Positions 53,294-61,539 of a stretch of 64,000 nt of DNA are shown piece by piece (the first letter of the stretch is position 1; each line of letters starts with the position of its first letter). Location: NCBI RefSeq assembly GCF_049056525.1, contig NZ_JBHUPT010000006.1:10321-74320 (forward strand). Reading direction: 5' to 3'. The stretch is from Leisingera coralii. Its GTDB lineage: Bacteria; Pseudomonadota; Alphaproteobacteria; Rhodobacterales; Rhodobacteraceae. A model generated the notes under the pieces. That model saw only the letters and a list, made by a program, of their open reading frames with translations. It did not search any database and was not told where the DNA came from. A program made the position numbers and the translations under genes.

Positions 53294-53304
53294 GGGAGGA
53301 TAGG

Positions 53305-53517
53305 ATGGAACTCTATACGCTCCTGAGGGAATTTGCAGACAGCTGGATGCTGCTGTTCCTGTTCACCGTCTTCATCGGCATCATTGTCTGGGCGTTCCGC
53401 CCAGGCAGCACCAAGGCCTACGAGGATACCGCAAACATCCCGTTCCGCCACGTTGATGCACCTGCGCCCGGCAAGGGCGACGACAAACCCGCCGCGACTA
53501 AGGAGGCGAGGGCATGA
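53305..53517 (+). CDS. ccoQ: cbb3-type cytochrome oxidase subunit 3
   Basis: A 70-residue single-helix protein (about 12-32; SWMLLFLFTVFIGIIVWAFR), the small subunit that stabilises the cbb3 complex. A charged C-terminal tail faces the cytoplasm. Its stop codon overlaps the ccoP start (ATGA at 53514), so the two are coupled. Confidence 0.93.
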   Translation: MELYTLLREFADSWMLLFLFTVFIGIIVWAFRPGSTKAYEDTANIPFRHVDAPAPGKGDDKPAATKEARA

Positions 53518-54383
53518 GCAAGAAATCGAAAAAGTTCGAGGGCGATCCGAACACCACCGGCCATGAGTGGGACGGGATCGAGGAATTCGACAACCCGATG
53601 CCGCGCTGGTGGCTGTGGACCTTCTACGCCACCATCATCTGGGGTGTTCTCTACACCATCGCCTATCCGGCCTGGCCGCTGGTCAACTCGGCCACCGCAG
53701 GCATCCTGGGCTGGTCGACCCGCGGCGACGTGGCGGCCGAGATCGCGTCGGTGGAGGAAGCCAACGCCCCGATCAACGCCAAGCTGGAAGCGGCTGAGCT
53801 GACCGCCATCGCGGGCGATCCTGAGCTGAACTCCTACGCTGTTTCGGCAGGCTCCGCCGTGTTCAAGACCTGGTGCGCCCAGTGCCACGGCTCCGGTGCG
53901 GCAGGCGCCAAGGGCTACCCGAACCTGCTGGACGACGACTGGCTCTGGGGCGGCTCGGTGGAGGACATCCACGCCACCGTGGCTCACGGCATCCGCAACG
54001 AGGACAGCGACGAAGCGCGCTATTCCGAGATGCCTGCCTTTGGCCGGGATGAGCTTCTTGAGAAGGAAGAGATCAGCCAGGTGGTCAACTACGTGATGTC
54101 CCTGTCGGGCGAGCCGCAGGACGCCTCCATGGTCGAAGCCGGCTCTGTTGTCTTTGCCGACAACTGCGCCTCCTGCCACGCCGAGGACGGCACCGGCGAC
54201 CGCGCGCAGGGCGCGCCGAACCTGGCCGATGCGATCTGGCTCTATGGCGGCGACTACGCCACCCTGACCGAGACCGTGAGCAATTCGCGCTATGGCGTGA
54301 TGCCGGCCTGGAACACCCGCCTGACCGAAGCGCAGATCCGCGCCGTGTCGGCCTATGTCCACCAGCTCGGCGGCGGCGAATAA
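53514..54383 (+). CDS. ccoP: cytochrome c oxidase, cbb3-type, subunit III (dihaem)
   Basis: A 289-residue dihaem cytochrome c. The N-terminal domain has HEWDGIEEFDNPMPRWWLWT and a membrane helix (about 33-55). Two haem-binding motifs follow: CAQCH at 121-125 and CASCH at 218-222, each with a downstream Met. It receives electrons from soluble or anchored cytochromes c. Last gene of ccoNOQP; a strong terminator lies 27 bp after the stop codon. Confidence 0.97.
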   Translation: MSKKSKKFEGDPNTTGHEWDGIEEFDNPMPRWWLWTFYATIIWGVLYTIAYPAWPLVNSATAGILGWSTRGDVAAEIASVEEANAPINAKLEAAELTAIAGDPELNSYAVSAGSAVFKTWCAQCHGSGAAGAKGYPNLLDDDWLWGGSVEDIHATVAHGIRNEDSDEARYSEMPAFGRDELLEKEEISQVVNYVMSLSGEPQDASMVEAGSVVFADNCASCHAEDGTGDRAQGAPNLADAIWLYGGDYATLTETVSNSRYGVMPAWNTRLTEAQIRAVSAYVHQLGGGE

Positions 54384-54410
54384 GCCGGACCGGGTTTCCT
54401 GAACAGCGAA

Positions 54411-54437
54411 AGGGCTGCCTGCGGGCGGCCCTTTTTT
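54411..54437 (+). terminator. intrinsic terminator of ccoNOQP
   Basis: A 9-bp stem AGGGCTGCC/GGCGGCCCT (one G-T pair) around TGCG, followed by TTTTT. From here to about 54670 no gene is seen. Confidence 0.9.
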
Positions 54438-54670
54438 GTGAATGGTCCTGGCCGCCGGGTGAGGCCGTTCCAGCTGCTGCCCGGGCATGGAGCCGCGAGG
54501 GAAATCCTGGAGAGTTCCGGCGAAAACCGCAGCGCGGCTGATGCTTGCGGCAACGGTTCGGGACATGCCGGTCACGGCACAAAGGATAAATCGCGGCCGG
54601 CTGTTATCGGCATGAAGCTTCGGCCCGGGTCTCGTGCTAGGGTCGCCTCAGGACTGTTTCACGGGAAAAT

Positions 54671-55837
54671 TTGAGCAGGATGGAGTTGCCTGGATTACTT
54701 GTAACGCTTGGTGTGCTGTTTCTGGCTGGGCTGGCAGCCGATCAGCTCGGGCAAGTCACGCGTTTGCCGCGGGTTACCATGCTTCTGATCCTTGGGCTGG
54801 CGGCCGGCAGTTCCGGTCTGGACCTGATCCCAAATGAGGTCGCCCGGTGGTTTGAAGAGCTTTCAATCATCGCCCTTACAATGGTGTCCTTTCTGCTGGG
54901 CGGATCACTGACACGCAAGAACCTTGCCCGGCATGGGCGGGCGATCTTCGCGATTTCGGTGTCGATCGTGATCTGCACGCTTCTTGTCGTCAGTCTTGGC
55001 CTTGCAGCAGCAGGGCTGCCTGTTGGCCTCGCGTTGCTGCTTGGTGCCATTGCGACGGCAACGGCCCCGGCGGCAATGACAGACGTCATCCGCCAGTCCG
55101 GGGCGAAAAACGGGTTTACGGACACGCTCAAGGGCATTGTGGCCATTGATGATGCTTGGGGCCTGATCGTCTTCAGCATTGTTATCGTCCTGGTCCAGCA
55201 GTCGAATGGCTTGAGCGGTATTTTCGCCGGTGCATCCTGGGAACTTGGCGGCGCCGTTGCGCTCGGCTGCGCGATTGGGACGCCCGCCGCATTCCTGACC
55301 GGGCGCCTCAAGCCTGGCGAGCCGTTGCAGGCCGAGGCGATAGGGATAGTCTTCCTCACCGCAGGCCTCGCGCTCTGGCTGGAGGTCTCGTTCCTGGTTG
55401 CGGGAATGACGGCCGGTGCGGTGATCGCCAATTTCGCGAGCCACCATGACCGCGCGTTTCACGAGATCGAGCACATTCAGTGGCCCTTCATGATCCTGTT
55501 CTTCCTTCTCGCCGGTGCGTTGCTGGAAATCGAGGTGCTGCGCCTGACGGGATGGACCGGCCTGCTGTTTCTGTTGCTCCGGATCGCGGGACGGCTGGGC
55601 GGCGGCATTATCGGCGCGAAGCTGGCCGAAGTGCCCAGAAAGGAAGCTAAATGGTACGGTCCCGCATTGCTGCCCCAGGCGGGCGTCGCCGTCGGGATGG
55701 CGCTTGTGGCGGGCGAGCAGTTTCCAGAGTGGGCATCTGTCTTGATGGCCTTCACGATTGCCAGCACTGTCGTGTTCGAGATCATCGGGCCGCCTGTCAC
55801 CCTTGCCGCAATACGCCGGACCGGGAAAAAGCACTGA
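54671..55837 (+). CDS. cation:proton antiporter (CPA2/KefB-like)
   Basis: A 388-residue Na+/H+ exchanger-domain protein with about 11-12 transmembrane helices. LLIGAIATATAPAAMTDVIR and GIVAIDDAWGLIVFSIVIVL (the D-D pair) fit the ion-transport core, and LLPQAGVAVGMALVAGEQFP is a family signature. There is no TrkA/RCK domain, so it is not a full KefB/C. The start may be TTG 54671 or ATG 54680. Codon use is somewhat less GC3-biased than the cco genes. It is the first of several non-cco genes separating ccoNOQP from ccoGHIS. Confidence 0.87.
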   Translation: MSRMELPGLLVTLGVLFLAGLAADQLGQVTRLPRVTMLLILGLAAGSSGLDLIPNEVARWFEELSIIALTMVSFLLGGSLTRKNLARHGRAIFAISVSIVICTLLVVSLGLAAAGLPVGLALLLGAIATATAPAAMTDVIRQSGAKNGFTDTLKGIVAIDDAWGLIVFSIVIVLVQQSNGLSGIFAGASWELGGAVALGCAIGTPAAFLTGRLKPGEPLQAEAIGIVFLTAGLALWLEVSFLVAGMTAGAVIANFASHHDRAFHEIEHIQWPFMILFFLLAGALLEIEVLRLTGWTGLLFLLLRIAGRLGGGIIGAKLAEVPRKEAKWYGPALLPQAGVAVGMALVAGEQFPEWASVLMAFTIASTVVFEIIGPPVTLAAIRRTGKKH

Positions 55838-56126
55838 TTTCCGGGTCCTAAACCGCACAGGCTGGCACCATCAAACGGCCGCTCCGGGCTCAGCGCAGCC
55901 CGTGGCGGTCTGCGTGCGGTGAGCGCCAGGCCATATCACCGACCGCAAGGAGCCGCCCCGGCAGAAATCACCGCCGCGGCCTCTTGAAAACCAGGAGGCG
56001 AAAACTCACTTCCGCGCTGGACGCTTGCTGGCCACTCTGCTCTGCTTAAAAGGGTGAGGGGGCAGCACAGGCGTTGGCTGCGCGCCCCTTGGCAAAGGCA
56101 AGGGCGCATTCCCGGAAAGGTCTAAC

Positions 56127-57113
56127 GTGTTCGATATCTGGCTGCCGCTTCTGGGCGGGCTTGTTTTGCTGATCCTGGGCGGAGAGTTCCTTGTCCGCGG
56201 GGCAGTGCGCGTTGCGGAACGCTTCGGGGTGTCGCCGCTGGTGATCGGGCTGACGCTGGTCGGTTTCGGCACCTCGGCACCGGAGCTGGTGACCTCGGTG
56301 CGGGCGGCGCTGGCCGGGGCGCCGGGCATTGCCTATGGCAATATCACCGGCTCCAACATCGCCAATATCCTGCTGATCGCCGGCGCCTCTGCCCTGATTG
56401 CCCCGATGGCGGTACAATCGGCGGCACTGCGGCGCGACGGCGGCGTCATGCTGGCGGCAACGGTGGTCTTTGCAGCGCTCGCCGCAACGGTGCCGGTGAC
56501 ACGGCTGGCAGGTCTGAGCTTTGTTCTGGCGCTGGCGGCCTATGTCTGGTTCACCATCCGGCAGGAGCGGATGCCATCCGCAGACCATGGCGCGCTCTAT
56601 GACAAGGCCGCCGCGCTTGAGGGCGTCGACCCGGCCATTGTGCCCGAAAGCACAGCCAGGCTGCCGCTGTGGCGGCCGCTGGCCACGGCGCTGGCCGGGC
56701 TTGCCCTGGTGATCGGCGGCGGCGGCCTGCTGGTGGACGGCGCGGTTGAGCTGGCGCGGTCGATGGCGGTTTCCGAAACGGTGATCGGCCTGACAATTGT
56801 TGCTGTCGGCACCTCCGCGCCCGAACTGGCGACCTCTGTCGCTGCGGCGCTGCGCCGCCAGGGTGAGATGGCGTTCGGCAACATCATCGGCTCCAACATC
56901 TACAACCTCCTGGGCATCGGCGGCGCAACCGCCCTGATTGCGCCCTCGGATGTGCCGGAGCGGATCGCGGGCTTTGACAACCCGGTGATGGTGCTGGTGA
57001 CTTTGGGCTTCCTGGCGCTGGCCTGGACTGGCCTGCGGGTGTCCCGGCGCGAGGGCGCGGTACTGCTGGCAGGCTATGCGGCCTATCTCTGGTGGCTCTG
57101 GCCGGCAGCCTGA
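56127..57113 (+). CDS. calcium/sodium antiporter (CaCA family, YrbG-like)
   Basis: A 328-residue CaCA exchanger made of two homologous five-helix halves. The alpha repeats are GFGTSAPELVTSVRAAL with GSNIANILLI, and AVGTSAPELATSVAAAL with GSNIYNLLGI. The acidic loop that separates the halves is short (about 155-180). It should exchange Ca2+ or another divalent cation for Na+ or H+ at the inner membrane. The start is GTG at 56127 after GGAAAGG. The 3' end overlaps the convergent DUF2270 gene by 31 bp. 55838-56126 shows nothing. Confidence 0.93.
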   Translation: MFDIWLPLLGGLVLLILGGEFLVRGAVRVAERFGVSPLVIGLTLVGFGTSAPELVTSVRAALAGAPGIAYGNITGSNIANILLIAGASALIAPMAVQSAALRRDGGVMLAATVVFAALAATVPVTRLAGLSFVLALAAYVWFTIRQERMPSADHGALYDKAAALEGVDPAIVPESTARLPLWRPLATALAGLALVIGGGGLLVDGAVELARSMAVSETVIGLTIVAVGTSAPELATSVAAALRRQGEMAFGNIIGSNIYNLLGIGGATALIAPSDVPERIAGFDNPVMVLVTLGFLALAWTGLRVSRREGAVLLAGYAAYLWWLWPAA

Positions 57114-57832
57114 GCCGCCGCCGAATCGGCCAGGGTCTTGGGCTTGCGCCCCGCGGCCGGCGGGCGGATGCCCAGGCCCTGCTGGTCGTAGAGGCTGCTC
57201 CAGACGGCAATGCAGCTCCAGCTCACCACATAGAGAACACCGAACACGATCACCACGCCGCCCGGCAGCGGCCCGATTTCCGCCCGTTCCAGCGCCTGGT
57301 CAAAGGACTCGATGGGGCGCGGGTGCACCGCGATCTTGCCGGCATAGGCCAGCGACTGGATCAGCAGCACCCACAGGTAGTTGCGCTTGATCCGCCGCCC
57401 GATCGATTGCAGCAGGTTGATGTGGTAATCGGGCCGGTTGTAGTCATGCGCCAGCACCTTCTGCCAGTTTTCCTCCAGATGCAGGTCGCCGTCATGCAGC
57501 ATCGGCGCGTAGAAATGCTTCTCCAGCCAGCGGGCACGGGCGCGGAAGACATTGTAGAACCGGTAGCGCCGCGCCTCCAGCATCAGGAAGAAGATGATCA
57601 GGATGCCGACCAGGATCAGCGGCAGCGGCGAGGCCTCAGGCGAGGAGTAAGAAATCGACAGCGCAACGCCTAGCGTCACCACCGCCCAGTTGGTGGTGAT
57701 GTCCAGCCGGGTGCGCCACATCACGCTGCGGTAAACCTCGCCGCGGTACAAATGCGCCAATGCACCGACCTCGGCCGCCGACAGCGGAGCGCGGTCCTCG
57801 GCGTCTGCCTGTCCGTTCTCTCCCTTGGCCAT
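57083..57832 (-). CDS. DUF2270 domain-containing membrane protein
   Basis: A 249-residue DUF2270 protein. Soluble N terminus, two close helices (about 48-85: ITTNWAVVTLGVALSISYSS, LPLILVGILIIFFLMLEARR), a conserved RYRFYNVFRARARWLEKHFY stretch, then more hydrophobic segments near 155-175 and 195-215. The function is unknown. The start MAKGENG is at 57832. A FNR box lies 49 bp upstream, so it is likely to be an FnrL target. It overlaps the antiporter gene tail to tail. Confidence 0.85.
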   Translation of the reverse strand: MAKGENGQADAEDRAPLSAAEVGALAHLYRGEVYRSVMWRTRLDITTNWAVVTLGVALSISYSSPEASPLPLILVGILIIFFLMLEARRYRFYNVFRARARWLEKHFYAPMLHDGDLHLEENWQKVLAHDYNRPDYHINLLQSIGRRIKRNYLWVLLIQSLAYAGKIAVHPRPIESFDQALERAEIGPLPGGVVIVFGVLYVVSWSCIAVWSSLYDQQGLGIRPPAAGRKPKTLADSAAAQAAGQSHQR

Positions 57833-57880
57833 GGAATGAGTGTAGTTTTTTGCAGGAACCGGGCAAATTTTTGCGCCTGT

Positions 57881-57894
57881 TTGATCCGTGTCAA
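57881..57894. promoter_or_regulatory. FNR box upstream of DUF2270
   Basis: TTGATCCGTGTCAA, one mismatch from TTGAT-N4-ATCAA. It could drive the DUF2270 gene leftward or, being a palindrome, a rightward transcript. Confidence 0.75.
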
Positions 57895-58012
57895 ACAGCA
57901 CCGTGGCGAACCGCGCTAAACACGCAGGTGAAAGAGATTACTGCCCGGCTAACATCCCCCTCCCGGGCCGCATGAGATCCCGCAAGGCCGACGTGCAGGC
58001 CAAACGGGTCAT

Positions 58013-58067
58013 GCGCCGGTTTTCCGATCTGTTCGCGCGTTTCCTGGAAAACCGGCGCTTTTTCTTT
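58013..58067 (+). terminator. 12-bp hairpin with T-rich tail, possible end of a small RNA
   Basis: Perfect arms GCGCCGGTTTTC (58013-58024) and GAAAACCGGCGC (58047-58058) with a 22-nt loop, followed on the plus strand by TTTTTCTTT. No plus-strand gene precedes it; the nearest upstream signal is the FNR box at 57881. It also lies beyond the 3' end of the minus-strand 66-codon gene. 57895-58012 shows no convincing gene. Confidence 0.5.
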
Positions 58068-58087
58068 CTCTCTTCAGGATCAAACGC

Positions 58088-58288
58088 TCAGATGTTCTGC
58101 GGATGGACGCAACGCGTCTTGGCCGGGCGGCGGCGCAGCCAGGCGGCCAGCCGCTTCAGCATCCCCTTGCGGAGCGTCGGTGCCTCATAGGCGCGGGGCA
58201 GCGGTCTGGCGGCGGGCAGATCGCGCAATTTCACGCAGTCCTGGCGCGTCGCGGTCAGCATCGAGCGGGCGTAGATATCGGTCAGCAT
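58088..58288 (-). CDS. small basic hypothetical protein (66 residues)
   Basis: A 66-residue arginine-rich protein, MLTDIYARSMLTATRQDCVK at the N terminus and RLAAWLRRRPAKTR near the C terminus. I do not recognise a family. An AGGAGG lies at the correct distance from the ATG, and the gene diverges from a LysR regulator across 98 bp, both of which support it being real. It is predicted cytoplasmic, with a possible amphipathic C-terminal helix. Function unknown. Confidence 0.6.
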   Translation of the reverse strand: MLTDIYARSMLTATRQDCVKLRDLPAARPLPRAYEAPTLRKGMLKRLAAWLRRRPAKTRCVHPQNI

Positions 58289-58386
58289 GGGTTAGCCTCC
58301 TATCCTGCTGTCTGTCCCTGATCCTTGCGCGAACGGGCGATTCCTGCGAGTTAAGAAAAATCGCAACGTGTAAGGTGGAATTACAT

Positions 58387-59262
58387 ATGGACTGGTTGCA
58401 CATGCCGCCGCTGGCATCACTTCGGGCCTTCGCAGCCTTCGCAGAAGCCGGAAATGTGGTGCAGGCGGGCGCGGCGCTGAATGTCAGCCACGCTGCCATC
58501 AGCCAGCAGCTGAGGGCACTGGAGGCGCATCTGGGCGTGGCGCTGCTGGACCGCAGCGGCCGGGCGCTGGCGCTGACTTCGGAAGGGGCCCATCTGGCGC
58601 GGGCGCTGCAGCTGGGCTTTGGCGCAATCCAGACGGCTGTGCAGGAGCTGTCCCGCTCCAGCGCCGCCCGGCCGCTGCATGTCACCTGCACGCCGATGTT
58701 TGCGGCCCACTGGCTGATGCCGCGGCTGCCGGGGTTCCAAGCGGAGCATCCCGGAATTGATCTGGTCCTGGACCCCTCCGGCGGCCTTGTCGAGCTGAAG
58801 CCCGGCGGCATCGACATTGCGTTGCGCTACGGCGACGGCAACTGGCCAGGGCTGGAAACGGAAAAGCTGCTGGCCTCGCCGATGGTGGTGATTGCCGCAC
58901 CGGGGCTGCTTGACGGGCGGAGCGTGACGGCGCCGGAGGATCTGCTGGATCTGCCGTGGCTGGAGGAGCTGGGCACCTCGGAGGCCAGCCACTGGCTGCA
59001 GTCGCGCGGCGTCAGCGAAGGCCTGCGCGGCCCGCGCACCCGGCTGCCGGGCAACCTGCTGATGCAGGCGGTGAAGGCCGGGCAGGGGGTTGCGGTCAGC
59101 GTCCGCGCCTTTGTCGAGGAGGATCTGGCAGAGGGCAGGCTGCTGGCGCTGTTTACCGAGGGCGAGGGCCGCGGCTACCACATCGCCGCCCGCCCGGGGG
59201 TGCAGCGCCCGGAGGCGCGCAAGTTCATCGCCTGGCTCAGGCGGGAACGGCAGGCGGCCTGA
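58387..59262 (+). CDS. LysR-family transcriptional regulator (GcvA-like)
   Basis: A 291-residue LysR regulator. It starts MDWLHMPPLASLRAFAAFAE; the helix-turn-helix is NVVQAGAALNVSHAAISQQL (about 22-41), and the effector domain follows (PMFAAHWLMPRLPGF, GGIDIALRYGDGNWPG). The ATG at 58387 is chosen by alignment to the family N terminus. It diverges from the 66-residue gene, its most likely local target. GCGATT/AATCGC half-sites at 58337 and 58359 are a weak operator candidate. Confidence 0.9.
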   Translation: MDWLHMPPLASLRAFAAFAEAGNVVQAGAALNVSHAAISQQLRALEAHLGVALLDRSGRALALTSEGAHLARALQLGFGAIQTAVQELSRSSAARPLHVTCTPMFAAHWLMPRLPGFQAEHPGIDLVLDPSGGLVELKPGGIDIALRYGDGNWPGLETEKLLASPMVVIAAPGLLDGRSVTAPEDLLDLPWLEELGTSEASHWLQSRGVSEGLRGPRTRLPGNLLMQAVKAGQGVAVSVRAFVEEDLAEGRLLALFTEGEGRGYHIAARPGVQRPEARKFIAWLRRERQAA

Positions 59263-59418
59263 AACGGCTTTCCCGCGGCGGAAAGCAGCTGCGCCCTGCC
59301 GCAATCGCTGCGCTGCGGCAACTTGCCTCTGGCGGCCTGCGGGGCGCAGGCATAGGTGGCGTTTTGCCTTCACAAGGCGCTGTGCCGGGCGCGAAAACAT
59401 GATTGTGTGATGCGCTTT

Positions 59419-59432
59419 TTGATCCACGTCAA
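59419..59432. promoter_or_regulatory. FNR box upstream of ccoG
   Basis: TTGATCCACGTCAA, one mismatch from the consensus, 60 bp before the ccoG start. 59263-59418 has no gene. Confidence 0.8.
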
Positions 59433-59492
59433 AGTTCTGGCACTATGCATCTGTGACAAGGGCGCCAGACAGCCACAAGACGGAGAGAGTCC

Positions 59493-60923
59493 GTGAGCGA
59501 TTCCAACCCCGCACCAAGCCTGTACGCTGCCAGGGAACCGATTTTCCCCCGGCGCGTGTCCGGACCCTTCCGGAACCTCAAATGGTACATCATGGCGGTG
59601 ACGCTGGGGATCTACTACCTGACCCCCTGGATCCGCTGGGACCGCGGGCCGTCGCTGCCGGATCAGGCGGTGCTGCTGGATCTGGCAAACCGCCGCTTCT
59701 ATTTCTTCTGGATCGAGATCTGGCCGCACGAATTCTACTTTGTCGCGGGCCTCTTGATCATGGCGGGGCTGGGGCTGTTCCTGTTCACCTCTGCTCTGGG
59801 CCGGGTCTGGTGCGGCTATGCCTGCCCGCAGACGGTCTGGACCGACCTCTTCATCCTGGTGGAGCGCTGGATCGAGGGCGACCGCAATGCCCGGCTGCGC
59901 CTGCACCGGCAAAAGAAGATGGATTTCCGCAAGGCCCGCCTGCGCGTGACCAAATGGACAGCCTGGTTCCTGATCGGCCTCGCCACCGGCGGCGCCTGGG
60001 TGTTCTATTTCGCCGATGCGCCGACGCTGGCCTATGACCTGGTGACGCTGAACGCGCACCCGATCGCCTATTCCACCATGCTGGTGCTGACCGCGACCAC
60101 CTTCCTGTTCGGCGGTTTCGCGCGCGAGCAGATCTGCATCTACGCCTGCCCCTGGCCGCGCATCCAGGCGGCGATGATGGATGAGGACACGCTGACCGTC
60201 GGCTACCGCGAATGGCGGGGCGAGCCGCGCGGCAAGCTGAAAAAGGGCCAGGTGGCCGAAGGGCAGGGCGACTGCATCGACTGCATGGCCTGCGTCAACG
60301 TCTGCCCGATGGGCATCGACATCCGCGACGGCCAGCAGATGGAGTGCATCACCTGCGCGCTGTGCATCGACGCCTGCGACGACGTGATGGCCAAGATCGG
60401 CAAGCCGCGCGGGCTGATCGACTATATGGCGCTGTCGGACGAGACGCTGGAACGCGAAGGCCAGCCGCCCAAGAACGTCTGGAAACACATCCTGCGGCCG
60501 CGCACCATCATGTACACCAGCCTGTGGTCGCTGGTTGGCCTGGGGCTGCTGTTTGCCCTGTTCATCCGCTCCGACATCGAGCTGACCGTGGCGCCCGAGC
60601 GCAACCCGACTTATGTGACGCTGTCCGACGGTTCGATCCGCAACACCTATGACGTGCGCCTGCGCAACAAGCACGGCGAGGACCGGGTGTTCAAACTGTC
60701 GATCAAGGGCGACCCGGCAATGCGGCTGCAGCTCGAAGGCACGGTTTATCATGCGGTCAACGTGCCGGCCGACACGGCGCTCCTGCAGCGGGTCTATATC
60801 GTCTCCGCCAAGGGGGCGGCCCCGTCACAGGCCGACACCACCCCGGTTCGCATCTGGGTCGAGGATCTGATAAACGGGGAACGCGCCCACAAGGACACCA
60901 GCTTTAACGGCAAGGGGAACTGA
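59493..60923 (+). CDS. ccoG: cytochrome c oxidase accessory protein CcoG (RdxA/FixG)
   Basis: A 476-residue membrane iron-sulfur protein that reduces copper for cbb3 assembly. About five transmembrane helices include the conserved VWCGYACPQTVWTDLFILVE. Two ferredoxin-like [4Fe-4S] motifs follow (CIDCMACVNVCPMGIDI and CITCALCIDACDDVM, about 263-300), then a C-terminal immunoglobulin-like periplasmic domain (about 370-460). The start is GTG at 59493 after GGAGAG. First gene of ccoGHIS, with its own FNR box. Confidence 0.96.
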   Translation: MSDSNPAPSLYAAREPIFPRRVSGPFRNLKWYIMAVTLGIYYLTPWIRWDRGPSLPDQAVLLDLANRRFYFFWIEIWPHEFYFVAGLLIMAGLGLFLFTSALGRVWCGYACPQTVWTDLFILVERWIEGDRNARLRLHRQKKMDFRKARLRVTKWTAWFLIGLATGGAWVFYFADAPTLAYDLVTLNAHPIAYSTMLVLTATTFLFGGFAREQICIYACPWPRIQAAMMDEDTLTVGYREWRGEPRGKLKKGQVAEGQGDCIDCMACVNVCPMGIDIRDGQQMECITCALCIDACDDVMAKIGKPRGLIDYMALSDETLEREGQPPKNVWKHILRPRTIMYTSLWSLVGLGLLFALFIRSDIELTVAPERNPTYVTLSDGSIRNTYDVRLRNKHGEDRVFKLSIKGDPAMRLQLEGTVYHAVNVPADTALLQRVYIVSAKGAAPSQADTTPVRIWVEDLINGERAHKDTSFNGKGN

Positions 60924-60926
60924 ACC

Positions 60927-61391
60927 ATGGCCAAGCGCGAGCGGGAATTTACCGGCAAGCACGCATTGATGCTGTTCGGCAGCGCCTTTGCGGTGATCAT
61001 CGGGGTGAACATCGCCCTGGCGGTGAACGCGGTGAAGACCTTTCCGGGGCTGGAGGTGAAGAACTCCTATGTCGCCAGCCAGGAATTCGACCAGCGCCGG
61101 TCCGCGCAGGAGGCGCTGGGCTGGTCGGTCTATGCGTCCTCGCAGGGCGATACGGTCAAGCTGGAAATTACCGATGCCGATGGCAACCCGGTGGAGGTGG
61201 CCAAGCTGAGCGCCACCCTGGGCCGGGCAACCCACGTGCAGGACGATCAGCAGCCGGAGTTCACCTTTGACGGCCAGGCCTATGTGGCGCCGGCCGATCT
61301 GGGCCCGGGCAACTGGAACATCCGCATGGTGGCACGGGCTAAAAACGGCACCGAGTTCACCCAGCGCGTGATCCTGCATGTACGGGGGTAA
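60927..61391 (+). CDS. ccoH: FixH family protein (CcoH)
   Basis: A 154-residue FixH protein with one N-terminal transmembrane helix (about 12-35; ALMLFGSAFAVIIGVNIALA) and a periplasmic domain containing NSYVASQEFDQRRSAQEALG. It is an assembly factor of the cbb3 oxidase that contacts CcoN/CcoI. It starts 3 bp after ccoG; a GC fold-back repeat separates it from ccoI. Confidence 0.95.
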   Translation: MAKREREFTGKHALMLFGSAFAVIIGVNIALAVNAVKTFPGLEVKNSYVASQEFDQRRSAQEALGWSVYASSQGDTVKLEITDADGNPVEVAKLSATLGRATHVQDDQQPEFTFDGQAYVAPADLGPGNWNIRMVARAKNGTEFTQRVILHVRG

Positions 61392-61426
61392 AAGTGTTTG
61401 GGATGACGGTGGAGTATTTCGCTAAG

Positions 61427-61486
61427 GGCAACCCCGGCCGCGGGTGGGGGTATAGCCCCCGCCCGGGGGGGCGGCCGGGGGCTGCC
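61427..61486. repeat. GC fold-back repeat inside the cco operon (copy F2)
   Basis: Arms GGCAACCCCGGCCGC (61427-61441) and GCGGCCGGGGGCTGCC (61471-61486) pair with a bulge and a mismatch around an inner GTGGGGG/CCCCCGC stem. The block order matches copy F1 at 44169-44235, including a TTTC(G)AAA-like sequence a little downstream in both. It occupies most of the 148-bp ccoH-ccoI gap. Confidence 0.72.
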
Positions 61487-61539
61487 CGGCGTGCCGCCGG
61501 GCGGAACGCTTTCAAACTGCCCGTTGGAAAGGCTTTTCG

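Noticed and set aside
54384..59492. genomic island or prophage within the cco region
   Set aside because: No integrase, transposase, tRNA or flanking repeat is visible; the genes are ordinary housekeeping transporters and regulators.
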